Source: Bacillus tequilensis KCTC 13622 (GTDB lineage: Bacteria; Bacillota; Bacilli; Bacillales; Bacillaceae). From it: a stretch of 64,000 nucleotides of DNA. The stretch spans positions 186,001 to 250,000 of the forward strand of contig NZ_AYTO01000007.1 in NCBI RefSeq assembly GCF_000507145.1, written 5' to 3'. Below are positions 44,092-53,249 of the stretch, piece by piece. The notes beneath the pieces were generated by a model that did no database searches, had not been told where the DNA came from, and was given only the letters and a program-made list of their open reading frames with translations. Both the position numbers and the translations under genes were made by a program. Within the stretch, counting starts at the first letter, position 1. Each line of letters begins with the position of its first letter.

Positions 44092-46665
44092 TCAAATATC
44101 AAGCACAGTCATATATGTTTCCTTTTTGTGAATAAATGATTCTCTCCCTCCTTCTAGAATAGAAACGATATGTTTTAAAACAACTTCGTCATCCGGGTAT
44201 CCTTTTTTTGATAACCAACCTCTTTTATTGTCTGATTCTAATATTATAACTTGCTCGGCGTCTGCATTAGTTACTATCGTAGCAGAATGTGTAGCTATTA
44301 TTACTTGTCTTTTATTTTTGATTTTTCTCAAGCTTTTTACTAGATTTTGATAAATATATAGGTTGTCTAAGTTATCTTCTGGTTGATCGATTACCAATGG
44401 TGTACTATCGACACTATGTTCTCCATAATTAAATATCAAAGTAAGTATGGCCACAACCTTTTGACCAAGAGATAGCTCATCAATATCTTTCATAACTACT
44501 TTTTCTGTACGTATCGTTTCTTTAGAATTAATATTAAATTTTAATGAGAATTCATCTATTATTTCAAATAGTAACTTAAAACTATTTGTCACTTTTTCAA
44601 TGTTCCTAAAAATACGCTCCTCAATTTTATTATAAACACGAACCATATTCTTTATAGAAACATTTTCATACTCGCCTGTAATAGTTCCTGAAATGAAATT
44701 ATTTAAAGACAACTCATTTTCAATTTGTTTGTGCTCTTTATTTAGAATAAGTTCTAAAAATTCTAAATAACCGAACTTTTTAGTTGCCTCATAAACAAAT
44801 TCATCTATATCGTCCCAAGTCAAATACGTGTTTAAAACTCTTTTTCCTTTTTCTCTATCAAAAATTGGATCATATCTTAGTTCAAGTTCTTTTAGATAAA
44901 AGGTAGGATCTTTTAATTTCGGTGAATAAACTATTTGGATTAATTTATTATTCAAACGATTAAATTCCTCAATAGCCATTTTAACATTTTCTTCTCGTTT
45001 TTTTATATTAACCAGAACGCTTTGAATATTCTCTCGAAGATATTTTCTATAGTTATTTTTATGGAGCTTATTTAATTTACTTAATACTATTTTAGATCCA
45101 TTAAGTCTTTCTCCATTTAAAACTATGTCTCTAATAAATTCGCTAATCCTTCCTGTATTACTTAATTCAACAATATTATTAATTGAATAGCTTTTTTTAT
45201 AAACACTTTCTATTATCGTAGTTGTTTCATTATAATTTAACTCTTGAAATTTATAACCATTTGAAGATTCTACTTGACTAACACGATACAGATTAATCCA
45301 GTTTTGGGACAATCTCCTAGTGCCACTTTCTGTCTCAGTTGTTTCTGAAAATGCTTTTCTTAAAAAATAGTTATTGCCTGAATAACCCGATTCGGTGATT
45401 TGTGGTATAAAGTTTAAAATGTAATCCATGTTTTTATAATTAAAAACAATATATATAAGATTATGACGTGATATGTATTCAAGTTGATTAATATTCGTGA
45501 CCTCTAAAGTGAACGCTGTCTCTAAAATACTTAAAATTGTACTTTTTCCGACTCCTCTTCCTCCTATTATGCAGTTTAAATCTCTAGAAAAGTCGACTAT
45601 GAAAGGTTTTTCTGGTTGTTCTTTATCTCCTAGAAAACCTTTCTCTCCTGGCTCTATATATATGCCTTTTAGAAATCGGTCATTATAAATTGGTTTGTCT
45701 ATATATATACAGAATTGATAATTTTTAAATGCTTTTTTTAACGACTTAAAGCTTAAATTATTAAATTTAATCCAAGTATTTTTTTTACCTAATTGATTAA
45801 GTTCATGCGAGTCCCCTTCATGTATAAAACAAAAATCGCCTTTTGAACTTTCTTGATATTTTTTTATCCTGTTGGAAATTCTCTCCTTAGAATCTATATT
45901 TGTTAAGCCTAATATTTTTAAACCACTAAAACCAAATAATGATCTCTTATATAAATTTGTCCCTAAAAAATCACTTGTATTTATATGAGCAATGTATGGA
46001 ATACCCCCGTTTTCAGTTATCCTATTTACCATATCAAGACAAGATATATAGGTTCCTTCTTCCTCAGAATGTATATATTTACTAACAAAATTTTTCAAAT
46101 CAGTGTATTTATGCTCATCAAAAATCCCCACTAAATGGTAATAGTCTGAACAACTAATTTCAATACCTAGGAATAACTTAATACTTTTTCTTTGAGTGTT
46201 TCCTTTAATCCTAGATTTATAGTAATCAACTAAAACTGCTTGTAACTTCTTAAACCCATTAATAGTATTATGATCAGAAATAACTGCTGCATGTATATTA
46301 TTTTTATATAATGAATGTGCAATTAATTGATATCCTAATATCTCTTTAAAGTTTGAAAAACTCACATGGAAATCTCTATTTATATCTTCAATAACTTGTT
46401 TTTCAAATATAGCAAAATCCTCTTTTTGTATTCTTTCCAGAAACTCTTTAGAATACAATCCCTCATTCAGTGCAACATCAAAAACCTCCTTTAATTTCAT
46501 GTTTTTGAATAATTTTCCTGGTAATAATCTATAGTCATGAGATGCTGGTGTATGAATATGAAACTCTACTTTTAATAACTTTCCATAAGATTCTTTCATT
46601 TGTTGGATACTTTTATAAACAATGTTAAGTTTATTACTATGTTCCAATTTAAAAGTAAACTCCAA
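44092..46665 (-). CDS. PHP-domain/SMC-like ATPase (TrlF type), putative defence effector
   Basis: This 857-residue protein has a PHP-type metal hydrolase domain in about residues 30-310: EFHIHTPASHDY (His36, His38), ISDHNTINGFKKL, LFLGIEIS, PYIAHIN and FIHEGDSHELNQLG. An SMC/ABC-like ATPase follows: CIIGGRGVGKSTIL as Walker A, long coiled-coil segments, LSLGQKVVAILTLIF as signature, LVIDQPEDNLDN as Walker B and ATHSA as the His loop. PHP plus ATPase proteins of this kind are annotated as TrlF-like and found in defence islands, where they are expected to sense and cut nucleic acid or nucleotides. It lies downstream of the AIPR gene on the same strand. DNA is far more AT-rich than fbp or rlmH. 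Confidence 0.8.
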   Translation of the reverse strand: MEFTFKLEHSNKLNIVYKSIQQMKESYGKLLKVEFHIHTPASHDYRLLPGKLFKNMKLKEVFDVALNEGLYSKEFLERIQKEDFAIFEKQVIEDINRDFHVSFSNFKEILGYQLIAHSLYKNNIHAAVISDHNTINGFKKLQAVLVDYYKSRIKGNTQRKSIKLFLGIEISCSDYYHLVGIFDEHKYTDLKNFVSKYIHSEEEGTYISCLDMVNRITENGGIPYIAHINTSDFLGTNLYKRSLFGFSGLKILGLTNIDSKERISNRIKKYQESSKGDFCFIHEGDSHELNQLGKKNTWIKFNNLSFKSLKKAFKNYQFCIYIDKPIYNDRFLKGIYIEPGEKGFLGDKEQPEKPFIVDFSRDLNCIIGGRGVGKSTILSILETAFTLEVTNINQLEYISRHNLIYIVFNYKNMDYILNFIPQITESGYSGNNYFLRKAFSETTETESGTRRLSQNWINLYRVSQVESSNGYKFQELNYNETTTIIESVYKKSYSINNIVELSNTGRISEFIRDIVLNGERLNGSKIVLSKLNKLHKNNYRKYLRENIQSVLVNIKKREENVKMAIEEFNRLNNKLIQIVYSPKLKDPTFYLKELELRYDPIFDREKGKRVLNTYLTWDDIDEFVYEATKKFGYLEFLELILNKEHKQIENELSLNNFISGTITGEYENVSIKNMVRVYNKIEERIFRNIEKVTNSFKLLFEIIDEFSLKFNINSKETIRTEKVVMKDIDELSLGQKVVAILTLIFNYGEHSVDSTPLVIDQPEDNLDNLYIYQNLVKSLRKIKNKRQVIIATHSATIVTNADAEQVIILESDNKRGWLSKKGYPDDEVVLKHIVSILEGGRESFIHKKETYMTVLDI

Positions 46666-46772
46666 TCTATGGTAATTTTATATTCAGGTTACTTTTTAAT
46701 TATCCTAAATTTGTTTTCATCTTTAATGAACTAACCTAAAAAACATACTATATTAATATATCGCTATTTCTA

Positions 46773-46808
46773 ATCAAGCAGAGAAGAGTCTCTGCTTGAT
46801 CTTTTTTT
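46773..46808 (+). terminator. Strong hairpin between the AIPR and ATPase genes
   Basis: ATCAAGCAGAGA and TCTCTGCTTGAT are perfect arms, and TTTTTTT follows on the + strand. Both flanking genes read on the minus strand, where the T tract is weak, so it may be an attenuator or belong to an antisense transcript. Confidence 0.6.
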
Positions 46809-46848
46809 ATGCTTTTTAAATTGACTAAATAAATATCTTTCCTAACTT

Positions 46849-48663
46849 TTATGATAGAGTTTTAAGGCGGTTTTTTAACATTTCGATCAATCCAGTTGTA
46901 GTTTCTTTTCTTTCGAAAAATTTCCTATCCTCGCTAATGTCCAAAATTCCCTCATTTATAATAAATTCTTTTATTAAACTTAAAGCATTCTCTATTATTT
47001 CCAAGGACTTTGCATCATTTAACATAACCTTTTCAACTTTTTCAGATATTTTTTCCGCATTTTTATCAATAATTTTTGAAGGATTTTTAAGGTCTGATAT
47101 TAGATACTTTATTACCATCATTATGTGCCAACGTGCTCTTCGATGTTTTTTTCCTTCTTCATTATTTCTAATAAAAGCTTCTACTCTATACCATGTAAGC
47201 CCACTCACATAATATGGATTTAACAAGCTGCTATCCGTAAATAATTTACCTCTAGTTTTTTGTTCAACTTTTCCATACTGACCTGATACTTCATGTGGTA
47301 AATCCAAAAACATAGCAGAAGTAGCTTTTATTTGAAATGGAATATTAATAATTTTTGTTTTTTGAATGTCTTCATTTCTGTATTGTTCGGTTCTTCGCTC
47401 ATAATATAATAAAAATTTATTTTGATTTCTCTTTGCTCTATAATATTCCTCTAATGACTTCTGTTCATCTCTTAAAGCTAATAATTGCTCTGGTTTCAAA
47501 GCAGTTTGACTATTTGTTGCCTTAATTATTGCATTTTTAGTATCCTCATCCTCAGTCCCAATTAAACGAATTGGTATATAGATATTCTTCTCGATAATGT
47601 CTTTCAATGATTCAAATATTACATTACTTGTTTGACAACCATTTACAATTTGATAGTTTACTAGGCTTGCTTCAGTTGAAATAATATGTACTTGATCTGC
47701 AATTATTGTTATCCCGTTATTTAAAAGTCCAAATAAATGCGCATTGGTTCCCGTTAAACCATTTTTCATATCTAGATTTACATCAAATTTCTCGTTTGCA
47801 CCTAAATAATCACGGATATTATCTTCAAAAATTCCTTTTCTAAGGATTCTTTCTCCATCTACGGCTTCTGATAAAATATCTAATAAATCCTCTAATTTAA
47901 TTAGCCCAAAATAAGCAGACTTTATAATTCCAGTACTATCTTTAGGATATGGCACTGGTTGTTTATCTAAATTAAATTTTATTTCTGTTAGATTATTTTC
48001 TTTTTGATGTAATTCCCTTATTTCCTTCAAGCCAATAAAATTTAGTGATATATTGTCTTCATCAAATATATATCTTTGCTTTAATACTTCTAAACCTGTT
48101 AATATTTCAGACTTTAAATGAAGATCAATATCCTCATCTTTTACTGAAATTTTCTTCGGTGCTAAAGCAGTATAATACATTTTAAGAGCCGGGTCATTTT
48201 TAAATTTTGTGCTTAAATCATATATATATTTTGCCGTTTCCCAAGAGTTTTTGAGCTCAGTAATCTCACAAAATTCGAAGTTAAAAAACCTGTTTACTCC
48301 CTGTAAAAAATCCCTAACTTCGCTCCTATCAAATTTTTCAGAAGTCTTCGTTTGAGTAAATAAAAATTTCACTTCAATTTTTCGGGTAGAATTACAAATA
48401 TAATCTACATCCTCTACGCCTTCGACCAATTTATCATTAATAAAAATAGCTACTCCATCAATCCCAAATGCTGTTCCTGTTTCCATATCCTCATAACTTG
48501 CATGAGGATCATTATTGTATGAACTTAAAATTAAATCATTTATAAACATCTCAAAAATATTATGTTCATTCTTTGCTTTTCTTCTTGAAATTTCGTATTT
48601 ATCCACAAAACCTTTTACATATCCCGAAATCATAGGATGTTTAATAGTAGTGACTACCGCCAT
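46849..48663 (-). CDS. AIPR family protein (abortive infection phage resistance)
   Basis: The 604-residue protein carries AIPR (PF10592) hallmarks: HLFGLLNNGITIIADQV, NYQIVNGCQTSNVIFES, IKATNSQTALKPEQL and the later region IPFQIKATSAMFLDLPHEVSGQYGK. The N-terminal part (about 1-250) is hydrophilic and includes VKFLFTQTKTSEKFDRSEV, reminiscent of restriction-endonuclease-like folds (D/E-x-K core) seen in some AIPR proteins. Start ATG 48661-48663 lies behind GGAGGTAAT. AIPR genes are frequent in phage-defence loci. The PHP/ATPase gene follows on the same strand after 183 bp, suggesting a two-gene system. Mechanism unknown. Confidence 0.85.
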   Translation of the reverse strand: MAVVTTIKHPMISGYVKGFVDKYEISRRKAKNEHNIFEMFINDLILSSYNNDPHASYEDMETGTAFGIDGVAIFINDKLVEGVEDVDYICNSTRKIEVKFLFTQTKTSEKFDRSEVRDFLQGVNRFFNFEFCEITELKNSWETAKYIYDLSTKFKNDPALKMYYTALAPKKISVKDEDIDLHLKSEILTGLEVLKQRYIFDEDNISLNFIGLKEIRELHQKENNLTEIKFNLDKQPVPYPKDSTGIIKSAYFGLIKLEDLLDILSEAVDGERILRKGIFEDNIRDYLGANEKFDVNLDMKNGLTGTNAHLFGLLNNGITIIADQVHIISTEASLVNYQIVNGCQTSNVIFESLKDIIEKNIYIPIRLIGTEDEDTKNAIIKATNSQTALKPEQLLALRDEQKSLEEYYRAKRNQNKFLLYYERRTEQYRNEDIQKTKIINIPFQIKATSAMFLDLPHEVSGQYGKVEQKTRGKLFTDSSLLNPYYVSGLTWYRVEAFIRNNEEGKKHRRARWHIMMVIKYLISDLKNPSKIIDKNAEKISEKVEKVMLNDAKSLEIIENALSLIKEFIINEGILDISEDRKFFERKETTTGLIEMLKNRLKTLS

Positions 48664-48738
48664 TTAATTACCTCCAGTAGTTTTAATGTTACAAAATACT
48701 TCTTTTTTATAAAAATAAATAGTAAGATAAAAATCTTT

Positions 48739-49218
48739 CTACTTATGATACGGCTCCCCCCGATTAATCCGAAAAGCCCGATAAATCTGCTCTACCAGAA
48801 TCAGCCGCATCAACTGATGAGGAAACGTCATTTTCGAGAACGACAGCTTTTCATCCGCTCGCTTCATCACTGCGTCACTCAATCCGAGTGATCCGCCGAT
48901 GACGAAGGTGACTTTGCTTTTTCCATATGTAGCCAGCTTATCTATTGTATCGGCTAGTTCTTCGGATGTTTTCATTTTTCCTTCGATGGCGAGGGCGATG
49001 ACGTGGGCGTCGGGGCTGATTTTGGATAGGATGCGGTCGCCTTCTTTGTCTTTTATGATTTTCATGTCCTGGTCGCTTAGGTTTTCCGGCGCTTTTTCGT
49101 CCGGGAGTTCGATAATGTCGATTTTTGCGTAGGCTGAAAGTCGTTTTGTGTATTCTTCAATGCCTTGCTTGAGGTATTTTTCTTTTAGTTTTCCAATTGT
49201 CACAATATTGATATTCAC
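48739..49218 (-). CDS. rlmH: RlmH, 23S rRNA pseudouridine-1915 N3-methyltransferase
   Basis: The 159-residue SPOUT methyltransferase shows the C-terminal trefoil-knot motifs [17 protein letters not shown] and [14 protein letters not shown] and the C-terminal Tyr-His end [10 protein letters not shown] needed for ribosome binding. It methylates m3-Psi1915 of 23S rRNA. It forms the right border of the variable island. Formerly called yydA. Confidence 0.95.
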   Translation of the reverse strand: MNINIVTIGKLKEKYLKQGIEEYTKRLSAYAKIDIIELPDEKAPENLSDQDMKIIKDKEGDRILSKISPDAHVIALAIEGKMKTSEELADTIDKLATYGKSKVTFVIGGSLGLSDAVMKRADEKLSFSKMTFPHQLMRLILVEQIYRAFRINRGEPYHK

Positions 49219-49298
49219 AGGTCATCCCCACTTTAGAAACAAGTTATTCATATATGTTGTCCACATTTGTGGATATCTTTTCTGTATTTTGTGTAAGA

Positions 49299-49469
49299 TC
49301 ATTCGTTCCCCACTATATATACTGCGGGTTCCCCACATAATTCACAGGCTGTGGATAAACTGTTAGTATGTTCGAGTTTTCTGATTTCGGGCGGTAGCTC
49401 GTGGTCGTCTATGTACATATCCAGTACGGTTTCGATGTGTTCTTCACAGGAATAATACGTTTGTTTCAT
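49299..49469 (-). CDS. yyzF: YyzF, CxxH/CxxC family small protein
   Basis: ATG 49467-49469 behind GGAGGATTTGAAC encodes 56 residues: MKQTYYSCEEHIETVLDMYIDD..., ending ACELCGEPAVYIVGNE. CEEH and CELC form a likely zinc-binding pair; proteins of this pattern are conserved next to rlmH in Bacillus. It is cotranscribed with rlmH (80-bp gap). The function is not known. Confidence 0.85.
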   Translation of the reverse strand: MKQTYYSCEEHIETVLDMYIDDHELPPEIRKLEHTNSLSTACELCGEPAVYIVGNE

Positions 49470-49653
49470 GTTCAAATCCTCCGATGGTTTCTTGCATTTT
49501 GCAAATATTCTCCTCCCAATATAACCTATTTATTCACATGTTAGTAGTGCTTCGGGCTGAGTTTTATCCACAATTCGACAAACAAGCTGTTGATGACTCT
49601 ATTTCGCTCGTATGTTAGTTTGGATGTAACCGATGTGTGGGGAGGTCTGTCTT

Positions 49654-50064
49654 TTGCGTCTTAAATGGGTTTTGCTTTTTGTGATCATGTTGCTGCTTGC
49701 TGGTTGCCAGCCGTCTTATTGGGTGTTAGAGAAGGATCGACTTGATGAAGTGACAGATATTAAAATGTACGTAAATGATCTTCAAATGCATGATGACGTA
49801 AAAGGATATCAAATCTTCACCATTTCAGAAGGCAAAAAAATGGTCGGCGTTTCTCTCGGAAGCAGCGAGAACGACAAACAGCTTGAGGTGTCAGACGTCA
49901 AATTCTCATCTAAAGAAACGGTTGTAACTGTGAAGCGAAAAGCTACTCTCAAAGCAAATGAGAAAAACCCTTATATTTTAATTGGACTGGACAAAATCAA
50001 AGGGGATTTCATCGTACAGGATGAATTGGGAAATCGATTTGAAGAAATAGATTATCAGCAATAA
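49654..50064 (+). CDS. Small lipoprotein of unknown function
   Basis: Start TTG 49654 lies eight bases behind GGGGAGG and gives MRLKWVLLFVIMLLLAGCQPSYW; the lipobox LLAGC predicts lipidation at Cys17. The mature 120 residues are beta-rich and end FIVQDELGNRFEEIDYQQ. Earlier in-frame ATG 49633 would add seven residues containing the SD itself and is rejected. No family recognised; a terminator follows. Confidence 0.8.
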   Translation: MRLKWVLLFVIMLLLAGCQPSYWVLEKDRLDEVTDIKMYVNDLQMHDDVKGYQIFTISEGKKMVGVSLGSSENDKQLEVSDVKFSSKETVVTVKRKATLKANEKNPYILIGLDKIKGDFIVQDELGNRFEEIDYQQ

Positions 50065-50098
50065 AGCCGGCGTTCCAAGGAACGTCCGGCTTTTTCTT
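50064..50098. terminator. Terminator between the lipoprotein gene and yycR
   Basis: AAAGCCGGCGTTCC and GGAACGTCCGGCTTT arms with AA loop and a T run. Confidence 0.85.
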
Positions 50099-51316
50099 TT
50101 ACTTCAATGTTCCATGCGGGTCGATGACGAATTTTTTGGCTGCGCCTTTGTCGAAGTCGCTGTAGCCGTTTGGCGCGTCGTTCAGAGAAATGACGGTGGC
50201 GTTGACGGCTTTTGCGATTTGCGCCCTGCCGCTTAAGATCGCTTTCATCAAATTGCGGTTGTATGTCATGGCTGGTGTTTGTCCGGTGACGAAGGTGTGG
50301 GCTTTGGCCCAGCCAAGTCCGAATCGGATTTTTAGTGAGCCTGTTTTGGCATCCGCATCCTTTGCACCGGGATCTTCGGTTACATATAAGCCCGGAATGC
50401 CGAGGCTTCCTCCGACCTGGGTGACGTCCATAATCGAGTTCAGCACGGCGGCAGGCGCTTCTCCTTGATTGCCGTGCCCAGAGGCTTCAAAGCCGACACA
50501 GTCCACTGCGGCATCAACGGTCGGTTCACCTAGTATTTGTTCAATTTGCTCGCCGAGGCGGTCGTGTTTTCGTACGTTGACCGTTTCACAGCCGAAGCTT
50601 CTCGCCTGTGCCAGTCTGTCTTCGTTCAGATCGCCAACGATCACCGTCGAGGCGCCAAGGAGCTGGGCGGAATGGGCGGCTGCTAATCCGACAGGCCCCG
50701 CTCCCGCGATATAGACGGTTGAGCCTGTTTGTACGCCCGCTGTGTATGCCCCGTGAAAGCCGGTCGGAAAAATATCGGACAGCATGGTCAAATCGAGAAT
50801 CTTTTCCAGCGCCTGTTCTTTATCAGGGAATACCAAAAGCTGAAAATCAGCGTACGGCACCATGACATATTCCGACTGGCCGCCGACCCAGCCGCCCATA
50901 TCGACGTAGCCGTAAGCCGATCCCGGCCGGTCCGGATTGACATTCAGGCACACGTGCGTTTTCTGCGTTCTGCACATCACACAGCGTCCGCAGGCAATAT
51001 TGAATGGAACGGATACGATGTCGCCTTTTTTAATAAATTCGACATCCCGCCCCGTTTCAATGACCTCTCCGGTGATTTCATGACCGAGCACCAAGCCTTC
51101 AGGCGCCGTCGTGCGGCCTCTGACCATATGCTGGTCGCTCCCGCAAATGTTAGTTGTAATCACTTTGAGAATAACCCCATGCTCACATTTTCGATTCACA
51201 TTCGCCTTCGGAACGCCGGGCCCGTCCCTCAAGATTAACTCCGGATACCCGATATCCTCCACCGCCACAGTTCCTTTGCCTTTGTACACAACCGCTTTGT
51301 TTCCAGTCAACGTCAT
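50099..51316 (-). CDS. yycR: YycR, zinc-dependent alcohol/formaldehyde dehydrogenase
   Basis: The 405-residue protein belongs to the medium-chain zinc dehydrogenases close to glutathione-independent formaldehyde dehydrogenase. It has NICGSDQHMVRGR (catalytic zinc Cys), LVLGHEITGEV (His-Glu), CGRCVMCRTQKTHVC (structural zinc, four Cys), YIAGAGPVGLAAAHSAQLLGA (NAD fold) and VDAAVDCVGFEASGHG. Start ATG 51314-51316 has GGGAGGA upstream. It probably oxidises formaldehyde or another small aldehyde with NAD. Confidence 0.9.
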   Translation of the reverse strand: MTLTGNKAVVYKGKGTVAVEDIGYPELILRDGPGVPKANVNRKCEHGVILKVITTNICGSDQHMVRGRTTAPEGLVLGHEITGEVIETGRDVEFIKKGDIVSVPFNIACGRCVMCRTQKTHVCLNVNPDRPGSAYGYVDMGGWVGGQSEYVMVPYADFQLLVFPDKEQALEKILDLTMLSDIFPTGFHGAYTAGVQTGSTVYIAGAGPVGLAAAHSAQLLGASTVIVGDLNEDRLAQARSFGCETVNVRKHDRLGEQIEQILGEPTVDAAVDCVGFEASGHGNQGEAPAAVLNSIMDVTQVGGSLGIPGLYVTEDPGAKDADAKTGSLKIRFGLGWAKAHTFVTGQTPAMTYNRNLMKAILSGRAQIAKAVNATVISLNDAPNGYSDFDKGAAKKFVIDPHGTLK

Positions 51317-51387
51317 TCCTCCCATTCATGTGTTTGGACTTTGTGTCCTTGAACATGACTTCGGTTCGGCGTGACTCTTTCCCTTTT

Positions 51388-51558
51388 TCACGACTGTTTT
51401 TTCTGCATCCTGACGACAACAAATACGCCAAGTAAGCAGCCGATAATGGTTCCGAGGATGTCCAGCCAATTTGCTTTCCCTCCGTTTAACAGAAACATCG
51501 TAGCCGCCGAAGTCAGGCTGATGATAACTGCCAGAAGAATGACTCGTTTCGTAAGCAT
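51388..51558 (-). CDS. Small two-helix membrane protein
   Basis: A 56-residue protein, MLTKRVILLAVIISLTSAATMFLL..., starts at 51556-51558 behind AAGGAGGAATTCGC. Two hydrophobic helices are separated by NGGKANWLDI, and the end is basic (VRMQKKQS). In position it resembles the small gene yycQ of 168, but I am not sure of the identity. No function known. Confidence 0.65.
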   Translation of the reverse strand: MLTKRVILLAVIISLTSAATMFLLNGGKANWLDILGTIIGCLLGVFVVVRMQKKQS

Positions 51559-51705
51559 GCGAATTCCTCCTTTACCCACCATTCAACTAGCACGTCTATT
51601 TTACAAAAATTCACAAATTTTACACAAAATTTATTTAAAATAGTAGGAAATCTCAGGAAATTTGTAGGATTTTATATTTGATTCAAAAAAATGGGAGGTA
51701 AGAAA

Positions 51706-52002
51706 ATGTTTAAAAAAATTGTGATTGGTACATTAGCTTTGGGAATTACACTAGGTGTTGGGGGCACTCTTGCTAGCCCGGCTTCTGCGGCTGAACTTTC
51801 TACACAGGAAGTCAAAGCACAGGATATCAAATATGTCACGGGTTATAAAGTGACTTACTGGGGGCTTTCTGATTACAACGATATTCCTGACTATTACAAC
51901 TATTCAATTGGCGGCTATAAAGGAACATTGGAGCTATATAATTTTGAACCACGTTATGACGGCGGCTGGACGGCTTTCTATCAAGGATATGTATCAAATT
52001 AA
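51706..52002 (+). CDS. Small secreted Tyr-rich protein, possible antimicrobial peptide
   Basis: ATG 51706 behind GGGAGGTAAG encodes 98 residues with a clear signal peptide (MFKKIVIGTLALGITLGVGGTLASPASA) cleaved after ASA. The mature 70 residues contain no Cys and many Tyr/Gly: TGYKVTYWGLSDYN, GGYKGTLELYNF and DGGWTAFYQGYVSN. The C-terminal pattern of short beta strands with G-Y-K, Y-D and G-W is loosely like the LCI antimicrobial peptide, which is a guess. It has its own terminator. Confidence 0.75.
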   Translation: MFKKIVIGTLALGITLGVGGTLASPASAAELSTQEVKAQDIKYVTGYKVTYWGLSDYNDIPDYYNYSIGGYKGTLELYNFEPRYDGGWTAFYQGYVSN

Positions 52003-52005
52003 GCT

Positions 52006-52040
52006 ACAGAAAAAGAGACTTCTTGCAAGTCTCTTTTTCG
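52006..52040. terminator. Terminator after the small secreted protein
   Basis: AAAAAGAGACTT and AAGTCTCTTTTT arms with loop CTTGC. Confidence 0.85.
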
Positions 52041-52075
52041 TATTTCCTGAGAAATAATGTGACAATAATAGTCGC

Positions 52076-53239
52076 TTAAAACCCCTTCATTACCTCAAAA
52101 TCATACAGCTTCAAATGACTCTTCGGCGTCACGACGTCCTTTACCTTCCCGATCTCTTTTTCCTTCACTTTCTTTCCGGTTTTCAGGCTGTACTGTTCAA
52201 TGGTTGCAGGCTTGTTGTACGTGTATGTGAAGAAATAGAGGCTGCTGCCTTTTTGGGTGATTTCTTTGAAATCGGCTTTCAGTTTTTCGGATGAAAGGGT
52301 GACGTCGATGCTTGTTTTTCCTGTCTTGGCATCGATTTTGTACACCTTTCCGAAGCCGTCAATGAAGTATAGAAAACCATCATAAGAGAAAAAGCTTTTT
52401 TTGAAGCTGAAAGGCATGGAGCTGTATATCGTTTGTTCGTCGTTTTTGTATTGGGCGATGTCGTGCAGTTCTACTTTGCCGCTCTTCTTGTTGATTTTGA
52501 CCATTTGATAAAGATTGCGCGATTTTTGGCCGCGAACCATAACATACACAGCTTTGTCGTCGACAGCAAGCTGGGATTCGACTGAGGCTCCTTCTCGGTA
52601 CTTCCATTCCGTTATGTTGTGATAGGTGAGCTTCTTCTGATCGGCTTGAACCTGGAGGAGCTGATAGCCTTTTTCGTCAGCTGTCGGGACAAGTGCGTAA
52701 ATGGCGCCGTCATGAAAACCTGAGGCGCGGATATAGTATGGGATGGCGTCTTTTTTCCACTCTCCGTCCATCTGGCGGTACAGCTCTGAGCGATATCCGT
52801 CTCCCTTTTTGTCGTAGCCTGAGTTGTATAAGGTGTAAAAGCCGTCCGTGTTTTGCAGAAAGCCCGCGCTGTCTCCTGTGTGCTGATAGGCTCTTTTATG
52901 AGAGTGTAGGCCGTTTTTGATTGTGTAAATCGTATTTTTGTCCTCGAGCAGCACACTGTCGCCGTGAACCTTGGCTGAGCCCAGCTCAAGGCCCTTCATC
53001 TTAAAGGAAGACAGCGCCCCGTCCTGGCTGATAAACAGGGCGCAGCTTTTCCCGCCGCCAAATGCATCTTGATCCGCAGAGGATGAGAAATACAGCAGGA
53101 CTTCTTTGTCATCGAGAAAATCAGGGTCTCTGAGATCCTGCTGACTTACGGCTTTATGGCTTGGGGTGGGAGAAACGAAGATAAATAGCGCGATACCTGC
53201 GAGAATCAGCATGACGATGATGATCATCCGCTTCTTCAT
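52076..53239 (-). CDS. yycP: YycP, membrane-anchored or secreted protein with propeller-like repeats
   Basis: The 387-residue protein starts MKKRMIIIVMLILAGIALFIFV, an uncleaved anchor or signal peptide. The rest is extracytoplasmic, with repeated short beta motifs (AVDDKAVYVMVRG, YDGFLYFIDGFGKVYKIDAKTGKTS, KGSSLYFFTY) suggesting a beta-propeller. Start 53239 has GGAGAAGGAC upstream. It directly follows yycO (10-bp gap), so the two are likely one operon. Function unknown. Confidence 0.8.
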   Translation of the reverse strand: MKKRMIIIVMLILAGIALFIFVSPTPSHKAVSQQDLRDPDFLDDKEVLLYFSSSADQDAFGGGKSCALFISQDGALSSFKMKGLELGSAKVHGDSVLLEDKNTIYTIKNGLHSHKRAYQHTGDSAGFLQNTDGFYTLYNSGYDKKGDGYRSELYRQMDGEWKKDAIPYYIRASGFHDGAIYALVPTADEKGYQLLQVQADQKKLTYHNITEWKYREGASVESQLAVDDKAVYVMVRGQKSRNLYQMVKINKKSGKVELHDIAQYKNDEQTIYSSMPFSFKKSFFSYDGFLYFIDGFGKVYKIDAKTGKTSIDVTLSSEKLKADFKEITQKGSSLYFFTYTYNKPATIEQYSLKTGKKVKEKEIGKVKDVVTPKSHLKLYDFEVMKGF

Positions 53240-53249
53240 GTCCTTCTCC

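Noticed and set aside
50729..51238. Long + strand ORF opposite yycR
   Set aside because: It is the shadow of a well-supported zinc dehydrogenase; no SD or family match.
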